Assembly: GCF_036588685.1 (NCBI RefSeq)
Contig: NC_086380.1
Span: forward strand, 38,578,692 to 38,642,691
DNA: 64,000 nucleotides
Source of the DNA: Mytilus trossulus
Taxonomy: Eukaryota > Mollusca > Bivalvia > Mytilida > Mytilidae
Reading direction: 5' to 3'
Below, piece by piece: positions 1-12,300 of this stretch (position 1 is its first letter; the number at the start of each line of letters is the position of its first letter). The notes under the pieces are model-generated. The model was not told where the DNA came from. It saw only the letters and a program-made list of their open reading frames with translations, and searched no databases. Both the position numbers and the translations under genes were made by a program.

Positions 1-660
1 AGTAAACAATTTTATTGTAAAGCTGATTTAAATCAACACGCAAAATATCATACCGGCGAAAAAAATCATTCGTGTGATGTATGTAATAAAGGGTTTATCA
101 CGTCTGGTATTCTGAAGGCACACATGAGGAGCCATACAGGCAACAATGAAAGAAACCATATATGCAACGAGTGCGGAAAAGCATTTTTAACGTCTCATCA
201 TTTAAAAAGACATGTACAAATACATACTGGCAAAAAACAATACGAATGTGAAAAATGTGGCCACACATTTTTACTGAATCTACGGCAATATTTGAAAAGT
301 CATGCTGGCACTGAGTCTGTCAGAGAAAAACGATTGTTTTGTGATGTATGCGGTAAAGGATTTCATTTAGGTACTGACTTGAAAAAACATAAGAGAACTT
401 ATACTGGTGAAAGACCTTATAAATGCGACACATGTGAAAAGCGATTTAGCACATTAAGTACCATGTATTCACACCAGAGAATACATACCGGGGAAAAACC
501 ATACAAGTGTAATTTATGTAGTAAAGCATTTTGTCAGAGTCATGATTTGACAAAGCATGTAAGAATACATACCGGTGAAAAACCGTATAAATGTGAAATA
601 TGTTCAAAGGGTTTTATTCAGAGTCAGCATCTGAAGAGACACTCGGAAACGCAACATTAA
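1..660 (+). CDS. C2H2 zinc-finger protein, 3' part
   Basis: The frame is open from the window edge to the TAA at 658-660, so the 5' end lies outside; the ATG at 124 is internal to a finger. It shows one half finger and seven C2H2 fingers joined by TGEKP-type linkers, which is typical of a nuclear DNA-binding transcription factor. Fingers 1, 2, 5, 6 and 7 have all four zinc ligands; the last uses H-x4-H and ends the protein. Finger 3 (about 238-300) is shortened by two residues and has Tyr for the first His. Finger 4 (about 340-405) has Tyr for the second His. No KRAB, ZAD or other domain is visible in this part. Target genes cannot be inferred. Confidence 0.9.
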   Translation, partial: SKQFYCKADLNQHAKYHTGEKNHSCDVCNKGFITSGILKAHMRSHTGNNERNHICNECGKAFLTSHHLKRHVQIHTGKKQYECEKCGHTFLLNLRQYLKSHAGTESVREKRLFCDVCGKGFHLGTDLKKHKRTYTGERPYKCDTCEKRFSTLSTMYSHQRIHTGEKPYKCNLCSKAFCQSHDLTKHVRIHTGEKPYKCEICSKGFIQSQHLKRHSETQH

Positions 661-2240
661 TTATAACTAAAAGTTACATTTTCATCATTTCATGGAAGAA
701 AGAACTCGGGGTAACTATTGAGGTCTGTAATATTATTCCTCGAAATTTCTTTTAAAATTTCTTTTTTTTAGTTTGTACAGTATATATTAACAATGTTTAT
801 ATACTTTTTACATTCGACTTGTTGGATTACTATGCTGTTTACATGTGATTATATATGTTAAAAACTTACTGTATAAAACTCAGACCAAGTTTTAAAAAAA
901 ATAGGCCGTTTGTTTTCTTTCCCGATTGGTCAAACTTAAGTTGTTTTTGTTGGTTTAATCAAAAGGACGAAACGCGGAATGACGCAAGTCTCAATTATTT
1001 TTTGTTTAAAAGACAATTTTACACAAAACTCATACGGCAAAATGATTTTGCAAATAAATTCGATGGCACCCCACAACAACGCTTTACTAAAAAAAATAAG
1101 CTTTATATATCTCAAAATTTTACAGATAGCATAATAAGCCACAGGTTAATTGCAGAAAAAGGTTTTGTTTTATATATTTTATTAATAGATCATAACATAT
1201 AATTTAGCTTTACTATATTTAATGGGACACAGTCGTGGAATTATACATTAACTATCTTAGCAAAGACTTAGCTACGTGTTTATTGCATCTGCCACGATTA
1301 CATATCGACCTACTCTTTGATTATTTTAGAGTTACTAAGTATTTTGTAAAGTAAAAAAAGGGTGAGGGTGGGGTTCACATGTCGCATCGTATCTCACGTC
1401 TCACACAAGACGACGGGCGTATCAAGTGCTCGTGGCGCAGCTGTTTATTTCCATTTAAATACATGGATCTGAGTTTTAATATTCTATTACTTTTGTTGTT
1501 ACCAGCTTATAATAAAAGCTTTGTATTCTATAAATAAAATACAATTTTATTGGTATTCTTTTTATTTGGTTTCAGAATATATATGATTTTAACTTCGTTG
1601 GCGAATATCAATCTGATTAAAAAATAATAGATATGTATTAAAAATACTTAGAATAATGCGTTTTTAGTGAAATTAGTAAACTGACACTGAACATTGACGA
1701 AAGATGAGTCGAAAATGATTGTCGTATCGCTGATGATTGTTGCTGTTTATTGTCCAGTGACAAATATTACATGAATATATAATGACAAGAGCATGTTATT
1801 TGGATATTAAAATGAACCTTGTTTTTGCTAGACCGAATTGATATGCGTAATTTTGTGGGCAAGTTCATACAGTGTATTTTATTGTGATTGTTCACAAAGT
1901 AACAGTCTACTGTTATCCGGTCGAACATTTAGATTTAATCTGCTGGTTCACTAGTTACATTTTACAGAAACAATTAAGTATGTCGCAATACTAGGGCACA
2001 TTATCCAGACTCAAAGCAGACACCATTGCCGCTTTCTTAGCAAAGAAGAATTAAGCAAAGTTTAATGTAATCGGCCTCATACATCCCTCTCCTAACCAGA
2101 CGAGCATGAATCCATCAATGTGGTTGGAACCTTTGGTCTTTGTTACATAGTTGTAGTCTTGTCTTTCTAAAAAAATTAAGTTCAGTTAAATGTTTTGGAG
2201 TTTAGTATGACGTCCATTTTCACTGAACTAGTTCACATTT
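661..2240. other. 3' UTR of the zinc-finger gene, then intergenic
   Basis: AT-rich sequence without convincing coding potential. AATAAA hexamers at 1511-1516 and 1533-1538 are possible polyadenylation signals for the upstream gene, which would give a 3' UTR of about 0.9 kb. The open frame at 855-1202 has no recognisable domain and low complexity. Confidence 0.5.
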
Positions 2241-2246
2241 TTATTT

Positions 2247-2385
2247 AGGGGCCAGCTGAGGCCCACCTCAGGGTGTGGGATTTTCGATGCGTTGAAGACC
2301 CTTTGGTGGCCTTCGGCTGTTATCTGCTTTTTGATGGGGTTGTTGTCTCTTTGGCATATTCTCCATTTAATTTCTTAATGTTATT
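2247..2385 (-). repeat. dispersed repeat, GGGAATGTGTC family
   Basis: The reverse complement matches 39575-39720 (ATGGGGAATGTG, GACAACAACCC, CCACCAATGGGTCTTCAA, GGCCCC blocks). It is non-coding and resembles a repeat I recall from mussel genomes. Confidence 0.6.
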
Positions 2386-2439
2386 ATAGTGGATATCATA
2401 GGTTTATCAAATCAATTTTGTTATTATGTTTTAACATAA

Positions 2440-2600
2440 CAAAATTGAAATCAAATCATGTGGATCAGAATCTGCTTTACCTTCCGGAGCACATGAGATC
2501 ACACCCAGTTTTTGATGGGGTTCGTGTTGCTCAGTCTATAAGTTTTCTATGTTATGTTTTGTGTACTATTGTCTGTTTGTCTTCTTCGTTTTTAGCCACT
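2440..2600 (-). repeat. dispersed repeat, GTGCTCCGGAAGG family
   Basis: Contains CTTCCGGAGCAC and neighbouring blocks shared, in reverse, with 26231-26420 and 54385-54605. It abuts the minisatellite. The open frame spanning it (2418-2771) is not a gene. Confidence 0.55.
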
Positions 2601-2734
2601 ATGTTGTCAAGGTTATTTTCGACTAATCATGCTCTTTCATATCTTTCGTCGCCTCTCATTACTTATTCAAATTCAAACAAACTACAATATGCACGAAATC
2701 ATGAAAATGCAATAAAAAGGCTTTCGAAAGGCAA

Positions 2735-4992
2735 ACCTAGTTTAACCAGTCACATGTTTATGTGCCTATAAGTTTAACTAGTCACATGTTTATGTGCCTA
2801 TTAGTTTAACTAGTCACATGTTTATGTGCCTATTAGTTTAACTAGTCACATGTTTATGTGCCTTTTAGTTTAATTAGACACATGTGTATGTGTCTTTTAG
2901 TTGAACGAGTCACATGTTTATGTGCCTATTAGTTTAACTACTAGTAGTCACATGTGTATGTGCCTTTTAGTTTAACTAGTCACATAAGTATGTGCCTATT
3001 AGTTAACTAGTCACGTCTATGTGCCTCTTAGTTTAACTAGTCGCATGTCTATGTACCTTTTAGTTAAACTAGTCGCATGTTTACGTGCCTATTAGTTTAA
3101 CTAGTCGCATGTTTATGTGCCTATTAGTTTAACTAGTCGCATGTTTATGTGCCTATTACTAGAAGTTGAACTAGTCACATGTCTTTGTGCCTCTTAGTTC
3201 AACTAGTCGCATGTTTATGTGCCTATTACTAGAAGTTGAACTAGTCACATGTCCTTGTGCCTCTTAGTGGAACTAATCACATGTTTATGTGCCTATTAAT
3301 TGAACTAGTCATATGTGTATGTGCCTTTTAGTTGAACTAGTCACATGTCTATGTGCCTCTTAGTTCAACTAGTCGCATGTCTATATGCCTTTTATTTTAA
3401 CTAGTCGCATGTTTATGTGCCCATTAGTTTAACTAGTCGCATGTTTGTGTGCCTATTAGTTTAACTAGTCGCATGTTTATGTGCCTATTACTAGAAGTTG
3501 AACTAGTCACATGTCTTTGTGCCTCTTAGTTGAACTAGTCGCATGTTTATGTGCCTATTAGTTGAACTAATCACATGTTAATGTGCCTACTAGTTTAACT
3601 AGTCACATGTTTATGTGCTTATTAGTTGAACTAGTCACATGTTTATGTGCCTACTAGTTTTACTAGTCATATGTTTATGTGTCTATTAGTTGAACTAGTC
3701 ACATGTTTATGTGCCTACTAGTTTAACTAGTCACATGTTTATGTGCCTATTAGTTTAACTTGTCGCATGTCTATGTGCCTATTAGTTGAACTAGTCACAA
3801 ATGTAATGTGCCTTTTAGTTGAACTAGACACATGTTTGTGTGCCTATTAGTTGAACTAGTTACATGTTTATGTGCTTTTTAGTTTAACTAGTCACATGTA
3901 AACTAGTAACATGTTTATGTGCCTTTAAGTTGAACTAGTCACATGTTTATGTGCCTTTTAGTTGAACTAGTCACATGTCTTTGTGCCTCTTAGTTTAACT
4001 AGTCGCATGTTTATGTGCCTATTACTAGAAGTTGAACTAGTCACATGTCCTTGTGCCTCTTAGTGGAACTAATCACATGTTTATGTGCCTATGAGTTGAA
4101 CTAGTCATATGTGTATGTGCCTTTTAGTTGAACTAGTCACATGTCTATGTGCCTCTTAGTTCAACTAGTCGCATGTCTATATGCCTTTTATTTTAACTAG
4201 TCGCATGTTTATGTGCCCATTAGTTTAACTAGTCGCATGTTTGTGTGCCTATTAGTTTAACTAGTCGCATGTTTATGTGCCTATTACTAGAAGTTGAACT
4301 AATCACATGTCTTTGTGCCTCTTAGTTGAACTAGTCGCATGTTTATGTGCCTATTAGTTGAACTAATCACATGTTTATGTGCCTACTAGTTTAACTAGTC
4401 ACATGTTTATGTGCTTATTAGTTGAACTAGTCACATGTTTATGTGCCTACTAGTTTTACTAGTCATATGTTTATGTGTCTATTAGTTGAACTAGTCACAT
4501 GTTTATGTGCCTACTAGTTTAACTAGTCACATGTTTATGTGCCTATTAGTTTAACTTGTCGCATGTCTATGTGCCTATTAGTTGAACTAGTCACAAATGT
4601 AATGTGCCTTTTAGTTGAACTAGACACATGTTTGTGTGCCTATTAGTTGAACTCGTTACATGTTTATGTGCCTTTTAGTTTAACTAGTCACATGTAAACT
4701 AGTAACATGTTTATGTGCCTTTAAGTTGAACTAGTCACATGTTTATGTGCCTTTTAGTTGAACTAGTCACATGTTTATGTGCCTACTAGTTTAACTAGTC
4801 ACATGTTTATGTGCCTATTAGTTGAACTAGTCAAATGTTTATGTGTCTTTTAGTTGAAATAGTCACATGTTTATGTGCCTACTAGTTTAACTAGTCACAT
4901 GTTTATGTGCCTATTAGTTTAACTAGTCACATGTAAACTAGTCATATGTTTATGTGCCTTTTAGTTGAACTAGTCACATGTTTATGTGCCTA
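2735..4992. repeat. 32-bp minisatellite array with 796-bp higher-order duplication
   Basis: About 70 head-to-tail copies of a 32-bp unit built from TTAACTAGTCACATG and TTTATGTGCCTATTAG. Each unit holds the palindromes ACTAGT and often ACATGT. Common variants are CACATG/CGCATG and TTTATG/TCTATG, plus a 'TTACTAGAAG' insertion variant. Rare marker variants at 3251, 3361, 3795 and 3901 recur at 4047, 4157, 4591 and 4697, always 796 bp apart, so about 3180-3976 and 3977-4772 are tandem copies of a 25-monomer block. Short open frames inside are by-products of the repeat. Confidence 0.95.
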
Positions 4993-5082
4993 CCTATTTC
5001 ATACCAGGAACAGTAGTAATCTTGTGTCACGCCTTATGTGTAGAATTTTGATGTTGATAACATGGCTTTCAAAAATTACCTT

Positions 5083-8000
5083 CAGGTGCGTAGCTAGCAT
5101 TCAATTCAACTGTAGGCACAAATCGGCAGAGGGTCTGGGGCCGCCTAAGGCCCCCAGCCGGTCCAGGGCGGAGCCCTGGTAGGGGGTTCAGGGGGGCTTC
5201 GCCCCCCTTCGGAAAACGGTTTTCAGCATTTTAGTTGCATAATTTTGTGTACAAAAATATCATGTTTACTGGTTTTTATCATGATGATATCCATGAAGAA
5301 AAGTTCGAAGAATTATGAGTAATTTTACATTAACACGTGAATTAACGTAGTACAATCAGAAATCTGAAAAAAATAAATAAAATATTGATATTTACAATAT
5401 GCCCAGTGTAGATCAGACTAGTTTTAGAGAGGGTCAAAGGAAAAGGTTTTTAACTTTTTTAAATGTATCTTTTAACTTAAATTTTTGGGGAAAAAATTGT
5501 TAAACAAATCTTATATTTCTGAACTTTTATAAATAACTTTCAGATCCAGTTACACACAATTTCAAATACAATGATACATTTACTCAAAGTCAAGTCGACG
5601 GTTTTTCCTGCCGATAAAATCAGTAATACTCGCATCAATATCAACATTGAGGTGTCGGTGAATATGAAGAAGAGATAAATTTGAAAGTCGTTCGTCTCCC
5701 ATTGTCGATCTCAGGTAGGATTTCACGCGTCTCATCGCGCTGAATGATCTTTCACTAGTTGCCGATGAAACAGGCATTGTCAATTAAATCCAAATAATCC
5801 TATACACTGAAGGGTACAGATCGGCGTTTGTTACGTTAAGGACACCAAGAAGTCTATCTGGTCTGTTGTCTTCAATACGCCAACGGGCTTTCCATCGTGT
5901 TATCTCATCATCAAATTCTTTTTATCACCTAAATCCGAACGGTAAGAGTTGTAAATTTTGTCTGCTATTTCTGGAGTCAAGTTCCCTAATTTGGCCGGAA
6001 TGAAATAAGAGGCAAGGAAGCGTTCCTCGTTGCTAATCAACCGCTTTGTAATCTCAGCAACCAAGTGGTCGAGAAACACGTAGTATAACGAAACTCTCCA
6101 ATAGTCTGACGGCTCAAGAATTGCATGGTTAGCTCTGTGTCGTTGACGTCCAGCCACACGCGGAACTGATGGCTGGATGTCGTGTTCTGCTGCAATATCT
6201 GTTGCTCTTGCAAACAAGGACTCCCAAACTGTATCATCACCTCTTTCATCGGAAAGCCTTTGAATTACAATTTTAGCCTCTGTCAAAGATTCAATCAAAT
6301 CAATATCGGTTTTCTGTAAGTAATTTGTCAAGGTGACTGTTGCGCTCAATATGTGTTCAGCAACAACAAGACTAATAATAAATTCAAATCGAAGTATCGC
6401 ATTCATACTCTGTGCTGCTTTGTCATCGTTGTCGTCTTTAAGTGAATTCAGGGAAGAGACAACAACTTCAAATGCTGTTCGAAATGTATACAGCGAATCT
6501 GCCCGGCTTGACCAACGAGTTTCACACAGTGTTCTCAACTTTGTTCGGCGTTCTAGTTGGTCTTGAACGTTTTCATTTTCTGACAGTTCTTCAGTGAAAG
6601 CAGTCAAGCTTTTAGCCGAATAATCAAATTTGAATGCAATTTCTTGTACAGTCAACATCATGTTTCTAACACAAAGTTCCTTACTACTATGAACGAGTGC
6701 AAGATTTAGTTGGTGTGCCTTGCAGTGGATGTAGGAAGCTTCTGGTGATTGCTCTAATATTTTTGCCTGCACACCATTATACTTGCCGGACATATTCGCG
6801 GCGCCGTCATAACACTGGGCACGGAGATTCCTTATATCAAGGTTTACATGTTCAAGAAACTCAACGATCGTATTAGAAATGGCAACACCTTTTACACTTT
6901 TGGCATGTTTAAAACCAATAAATTCTTCTCGTATGCTGATGATATCGTTTTTCTTATCTAAGAACCTAACACACAAAGACAATTGCTCTTTCGTAGAAAC
7001 ATCCGTGCATTCGTCAGCAATAATAGCGAAGTATTTAGCCTCACGACAGGCGTCGATAATGCTATCCTGCACCTGTTGCCCCACAATTTTAATTATCTCA
7101 TTCTGGATTTCAGGCGACAAGTATGTCGTCCGACTTCCTGCGCGAAACGCCAGCCAGTCCGAGAGCTTGTCATCATTTCTAGCTATTTCGTGTAGAATAG
7201 CAATAAAGTTGCTTCTTTCCTCTACATGACCTCTTATTGGTATGTTTTGTCGTCCACATAGAAGTATGACTTCGAAAATTTTCATTAAACCATATCTGTT
7301 ATCGGCAGCGACCTTCTTATGACTTGACGATATCATGCTCGCGACGGAATCGCCCTTGTCTTTCTTCACGCGAAGGAAATCTTCTCCAGCTATTAAAGAA
7401 CCTCTGTGTTGGGACAGATTTTCATGAAACCTGGCCAGGGATAGCAGATTTTTCCAATCTGTTATCGCCGAAGCTGAGAACGATTTCTCCTTAGCATCTA
7501 CACTTGTAAAAAGGACACAATATGCACAGAAAACGGAGTCTGTTGATGTAGAATACCGCATCCAGTGGAAATCTTTGAGCCAAGTTGCTTGGAATCTTCT
7601 GTTCTTCTTTCCAAATAAACTGAAACGTACAAGTAACGAAAATAACATATGTGTTTGCATCCAAAGACAGTGCGAAGTATATATTTTTGTTGGCAAACAT
7701 CACATAATTAGAAAACTCACAGCGTCATGCATTGCCGAAGTCCCCATACCAAAGAAAACAAATAATTGCCGTTGAAAATCGAAAGGGAGCGCTTGAAAGT
7801 GTAAGATTTATTTTGATAACTATTTAATTGGTCAAATCAAACTACCTTATGATATTAAGTGTGGACGGACTGACGGACAGTCAGATATCTACCGATCGGA
7901 GAGACGGACATATTGATTACTTGATGGCATCCGCTGAATGTAAGTAAGGTCTTAATCAATAATATTATACTGCTTCCCTATATAATACAGGTATCCTCAA

Positions 8001-8651
8001 GTAGTTACGCAACAAGTTTACGATGTGACTTGTCACAGACGCAGGACGGATCTTAAATGCTCATAGCTTTCTGATAAAATACAAAACTCTGCGAAAAAAA
8101 TATTTTCTTTATTCAGACATTCAACATACTCTGCTAACAATATTGCCATTTGGTGAATATACAGTACTTACCGTGGGGGAAATTTAAAGCTGTGACTTTC
8201 CGTCCATGTTTGTGTTAAGATAGCAATCTTCTTGTTGTCAGGTATTATTTGTTGGTGTTTTAAAGACCCGATATCTGGGTAAGGGGGGTGGTGCTGTGTA
8301 CATAACGATGCATTACTTGACGTTGTCGTAGAAGCTTCAGTCTTGGATGATTCTCCACTATCGTCAATTGCAGTCCTAGTCTGACAATTTGGACTCTCTT
8401 CTTCATCTTTCTTTCGTTTCGAACGAACAACAAATTTATCCATGTTGAAATTTTGTTTACCTATACACGAGTTATCGTACTTAACCAGGATACTAGTATC
8501 GGGATTCGGATACGGGTTGGTCATGTATAATAATACGCATTAGAATATTAAAATGTTTTATTTTTTTTTATTTTTTTTTCCAGAGGGGGTATAATCGGCA
8601 AATTTATGTATAGGCACGTGCCTAGTCGAGCCTTAGGTAGCTACGCCCCTG
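5083..8651 (-). mobile_element. hAT-superfamily DNA transposon, complete ends
   Basis: Starts CAGGTGCGTAGCTA at 5083 and ends with the inverted form TAGCTACGCCCCTG at 8651, giving CAGG-type terminal inverted repeats usual for hAT elements. Both ends are flanked directly by ACCTT (5078-5082 and 8652-8656), a 5-bp target duplication. The 3.57-kb interior carries one transposase gene on the minus strand. A GC-rich subterminal patch with small palindromes lies at about 5125-5215. It sits about 250 bp beyond the polyadenylation signal of the SUEL/CUB gene. The transposase is disrupted, so this copy is probably dead. Confidence 0.85.
5580..8443 (-). pseudogene. hAT transposase (ZMYM1-like, DUF4371 plus hATC), broken
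   Basis: Two exons on the minus strand: 8172-8443 (ATG at 8441-8443; an in-frame ATG exists at 8524) and 5580-7619, joined by a GTAAGT donor at 8171 and a TTTCAG acceptor before 7619, phase 2. The join makes a continuous TTF-type N-terminus (FKFPP, then FQATWLKDFHW and CAYC). Then come the RNase H-like core with ADECTDVS (first acidic residue), CYDGAANMSG (second) and HCKAHQLNL, and the C-terminal dimerisation segment SATSERSFSAMRR. With one base added the frame would be about 770 codons, normal for this group. Defects: a one-base deletion-like frameshift at a T run (5919-5923) and an in-frame TAA at 5784-5786. Transposase activity is not expected from this copy. Confidence 0.85.
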
Positions 8652-8903
8652 ACCTTTAATTATTCACAACTTGCGTAAGCGATGGACTATTTGGAGCTTT
8701 ACACATTGTATTGACTAGACGCTATACTATTATTTATCTCTAGATGTCTTTTTTATGTGGACTTGCTGCCTTATTATCAAAGAAATCACATCCCAATTCA
8801 TTTTCCCCCATGGTATCTTATTTTTTCCTAAAGTTTTGTTTAATGTCATTTATATTCATTCCATGTGTATACTAAATAATATAACCAATTGCAATAAACA
8901 TGA

Positions 8904-8909
8904 TTTATT
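8904..8909 (-). promoter_or_regulatory. polyadenylation signal AATAAA
   Basis: Minus-strand AATAAA about 17 bases after the TGA of the SUEL/CUB gene, implying a very short 3' UTR if used. Confidence 0.45.
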
Positions 8910-8925
8910 AAAGAGTTTTTGAAAT

Positions 8926-9386
8926 TCAAGAACCATTTTTGTCTTTCTTCTTTTGCCTCGTTTTCTTCTTTTTCTTGCCTTTCCTTTTTCTGTTACGACC
9001 CCCTTTCCCCTTCCTACATTCCGTATAAATGGTTTTGCCTGGACAACATGAATAACAATTTTCTTTTTTCGTGCATTTGATCTTTCCATTAACACAATTT
9101 TTACAAAGCTTATCAATTCTACTCTTCTTCTTGACTTTACATTTTCCTTGAGTAGGTGTCGCTGTTGTGGTTGAAGACGATTGGCTCTGACATTGTGGAT
9201 GAGTTATCTGCACCTTGCAACATAGTGTTTTACATTTTTCTTTCGGACGTTTCTTTTCCAAGCATTTTGTACACTGCTGGTCAGTACTATGTGTTGGTTT
9301 GGTTGTCTGATTTTTGACTGTTAGATCTGTTGTTTTACTATCTTCTTTTGGAGCTGTTGTTCCTTGTTCTAGTTGCATGTCTTGGT
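8926..9386 (-). CDS. exon 5: Lys-rich, Cys-rich C-terminal tail
   Basis: Acceptor TTGCAG precedes 9386; stop TGA at 8926-8928. It encodes a Thr/Ser/Gln-rich spacer, then two copies of a C-x2-C ... CC-x8-C pattern (QCTKC...LCC...QC and LCKNC...SCC...EC) holding 14 cysteines. A run of Lys, Arg and Gly ends the protein (GKGGRNRKRKGKKKKKTRQK). The charge suggests binding to heparin-like glycans, nucleic acid or mineral, which is inference. No known family recognised. Confidence 0.65.
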
Positions 9387-12300
9387 CTGCAATAAGAGCT
9401 TAATTTAAATATTGATATGACATACAGCAAAAAACAACAATTAAATTGTCTTTAATAATAAACGGGTTATTTTGCTTTAAACGTTATAAGCTCATAATTG
9501 GTATGTCTTCATCTGTCCAAGTGAAAGGGGAGGCACATATAAGGTCATATCCAACTTCTGTATAGTTCTGTTAATATCATATACCTACATACTTGATTAC
9601 TGAAAGTTTTCATATTTTATTGACTTATTTTATTTAATATTTAATTATTAAGTCACTGTTTGGAAGGCATTTTTTTATAGAGCCATTTTGCCTAGTAGGG
9701 TAGGTTATCGCTTGATTATCGTACGAGGAATTTTAGATTTGATACTTTTGATATTTGAAAATTATTTATAAGAACACAATCTAAAAAAATGGTGCATGTA
9801 GTTTGACATTTAAGTTGTAAAGAATTCAATTTGCGAATTTGTGCTGAATTGATTTCATACAATGGCAACTTTCAATGAAGTCCTTTTAACTTTACATATA
9901 TTCATAGTACTACAGCCAAATAAAGGCACCAGTAGTATACCACTGTTCATAAAGATAAGTACCTCGAGATTCTAATAATATTTTGAGCTTCTTTTTAAAC
10001 ATTTCCAGGTCATCGAGTCAAATTATTTAAGCCTTAAGACTTTCCAACGTCTCCATTTTTTAGAGATTTTAGCAAAAGTTGAGCATTTATTCCCAAAATG
10101 TGCAAGTATTTAGCATCTTTAACCAAAACAAAAATATATGTTGGAAAAGAAAGGCGAAAAATATCATTGAATGATACAAAAACGTTCGTTTTGCTTGGTC
10201 TTAGCTAGCATGTAAATATTGATTGATTGATAATCGATACGTTACGTCCAGTGACAACTATATCATACATGTGTGCTGCAGTTTATAAAATTTTTTCATC
10301 GAAATAATCAATTGGGTAAGAAATGTTTGTTAAGTGACATTAACCGTAATCATGCATTGAATAATCTTTTATTTATACCAATTTAATATAAATCTTACCC
10401 AATGTGATCATGAGCTTTGGGTCTTTACCAAACTCGAAAATTCCGTCACATGCAGATTTTCCATTGTTTTCCTGTTTGTTTAGTCCTGTAAATTGACAAA
10501 AAAGTTCTATTATAATTATATATATTATTATGTGAATTTATTTGCTCTCGTTATGCCGACATCGATTGTACTGAAAAAGCTAATGTAAACATTAAGTGCA
10601 AAATTATGATTGATGCTGATTGTCTATACTTAGTATCACTGTTTGAATTGTATTTTTTTTTTATATTGTGGAATGCATTAGTAGAGGACCAATTAACGCC
10701 TGCAACTGTCTTTTGTGGGTATATGCTATGTTTTATCTGATAACCCAGATTACATCTAAAAATGTATTATAGTGCACTTATGTGCTTGCTCGAGATTCTG
10801 TGTGATAGCTCCCATAATTATCCTCTATTTTCCCTATTTCTGAGAGTAGCTTTACTTTTAAACTTACTTCTGAAACATATAACGAAGCCTTTACCACCTT
10901 TAGAGTTGTCAGTTTTGGATGAAAATTTGATGTTGACCTGGGTGTAGGGCGGGAATTCTTTACGAAAATCTTCCTTTTCAACCATGATCTCATTAATGGT
11001 CAACTGGTCGTTTTGCATATCGATGTCAAATAAGCTTATCTCTATTAAAACCCTGCTTCCGCCAGAAGTAGGTACGGTGATTGAAGTTTCGCAAGTTTTC
11101 TCAGTTTTTAAAATCTGATTTTCATCAAACATCGTTTTGTCGTAATTCCATGGTATATTTTGATGGCTTAGTATTACTCCACTATTTGCATGGGTTCCTA
11201 TGTACTGGCTTTTACATATCAAATCTTTGAAGTACACACTATTTTGTGCAGCTAAAAGGTGAAGAAAACATAGAAAATGATTTTAAAGGAAATATTTGAT
11301 TGTCATAATTATCTTATTTAGTTAACATACACTCGCTGCATTAAAGACACATTGATGACAGTCGTCTGTTATCTGATCTTTGGTCTGGTTGATGTCTATG
11401 ACACATTCGCAATTTTACTAATTTTTCAGCTTCAATCGAATTCTCAAACTCCCGATATTATCCGCGATTTGTTTAACATCTTAAAACACTTAGCAAAGTA
11501 ATCAAAACGGAGTTTGAGATAAACGTTAAGGTGGAAAAATAGAAAAGCTCAAAGTGCTGTTTTTTCTAAACTTGATTTGTGGGGATGTAGAAGTAAGGTT
11601 TAGTCTTAATCATTTGTTAATAGATGCATGTTTTTATTTGTTTTTGATTGGCTTTGTGCTAGCTGTCAGTAACTTTGAATACTCTAATATCTGTACTTAG
11701 TGTCTTTGAGGATGTGTACGTGTCATTCTACTTTCACTGTTTGATTTGTTTTTTGCTTTTGTGCTTCGTATCGATCTGATGAATGAAAGTCCTTTTCAAC
11801 TGATATTTATAGTGCATATGTTGTACTGTCTTTTTTTTGTTTTACTTGCCTTTGATACAAATCCAGTCCTGGACTATTATTGATTGTGCCTGATTTACAC
11901 ATGTTCTTGTAAAAATCGGTGTCAAGGGAAACTTGATGAAACAGGATTGTTTCCAATAACAATCAGCTATATCTGCATAAAGATCTACAGGTCGGCCAAC
12001 ACAAGGAGGCTCAGTATTCTGAAAGAATTGACCAGAGGCCGGACATTTGTCAGATGAGGCATCAATTATTGGTTTATAAATAACAGATCCTAGTGGACAG
12101 CTAATGTTTATGGATTTACATAAGTCATTTTCTGGAGGTACAGGAAAACACGAAGACTTGGTAGGAGAATTTGCCTCTGAAAAAATAAACCGTAAAATTA
12201 TAAAATTATAAAACAGGGAAACATGTTTTTTGGAAAGATAACTAGTTATTTATAAATGTTTACTCATTCATTATAAGTAAGATTGACAAATGCAATCAAT

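Noticed and set aside
855-1202. 115-residue open frame after the zinc-finger gene
   Set aside because: AT-rich, no domain, overlapped by an equal frame on the other strand; probably 3' UTR.
2735-4992. Regular spaced repeats resembling a CRISPR array
   Set aside because: Units are contiguous with no unique spacers, and the DNA is eukaryotic. It is a minisatellite.
6333-7229. Plus-strand open frames opposite the hAT transposase
   Set aside because: Antisense shadows; the minus strand has clear transposase motifs.
5075-8659. An 8-bp target duplication for the hAT element
   Set aside because: Flanks ATTACCTT and ACCTTTAA agree only as ACCTT next to each end, so a 5-bp duplication is reported.
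10762-10947. Plus-strand frame over the CUB-like exon
   Set aside because: Antisense to an exon with good splice sites and domain features.
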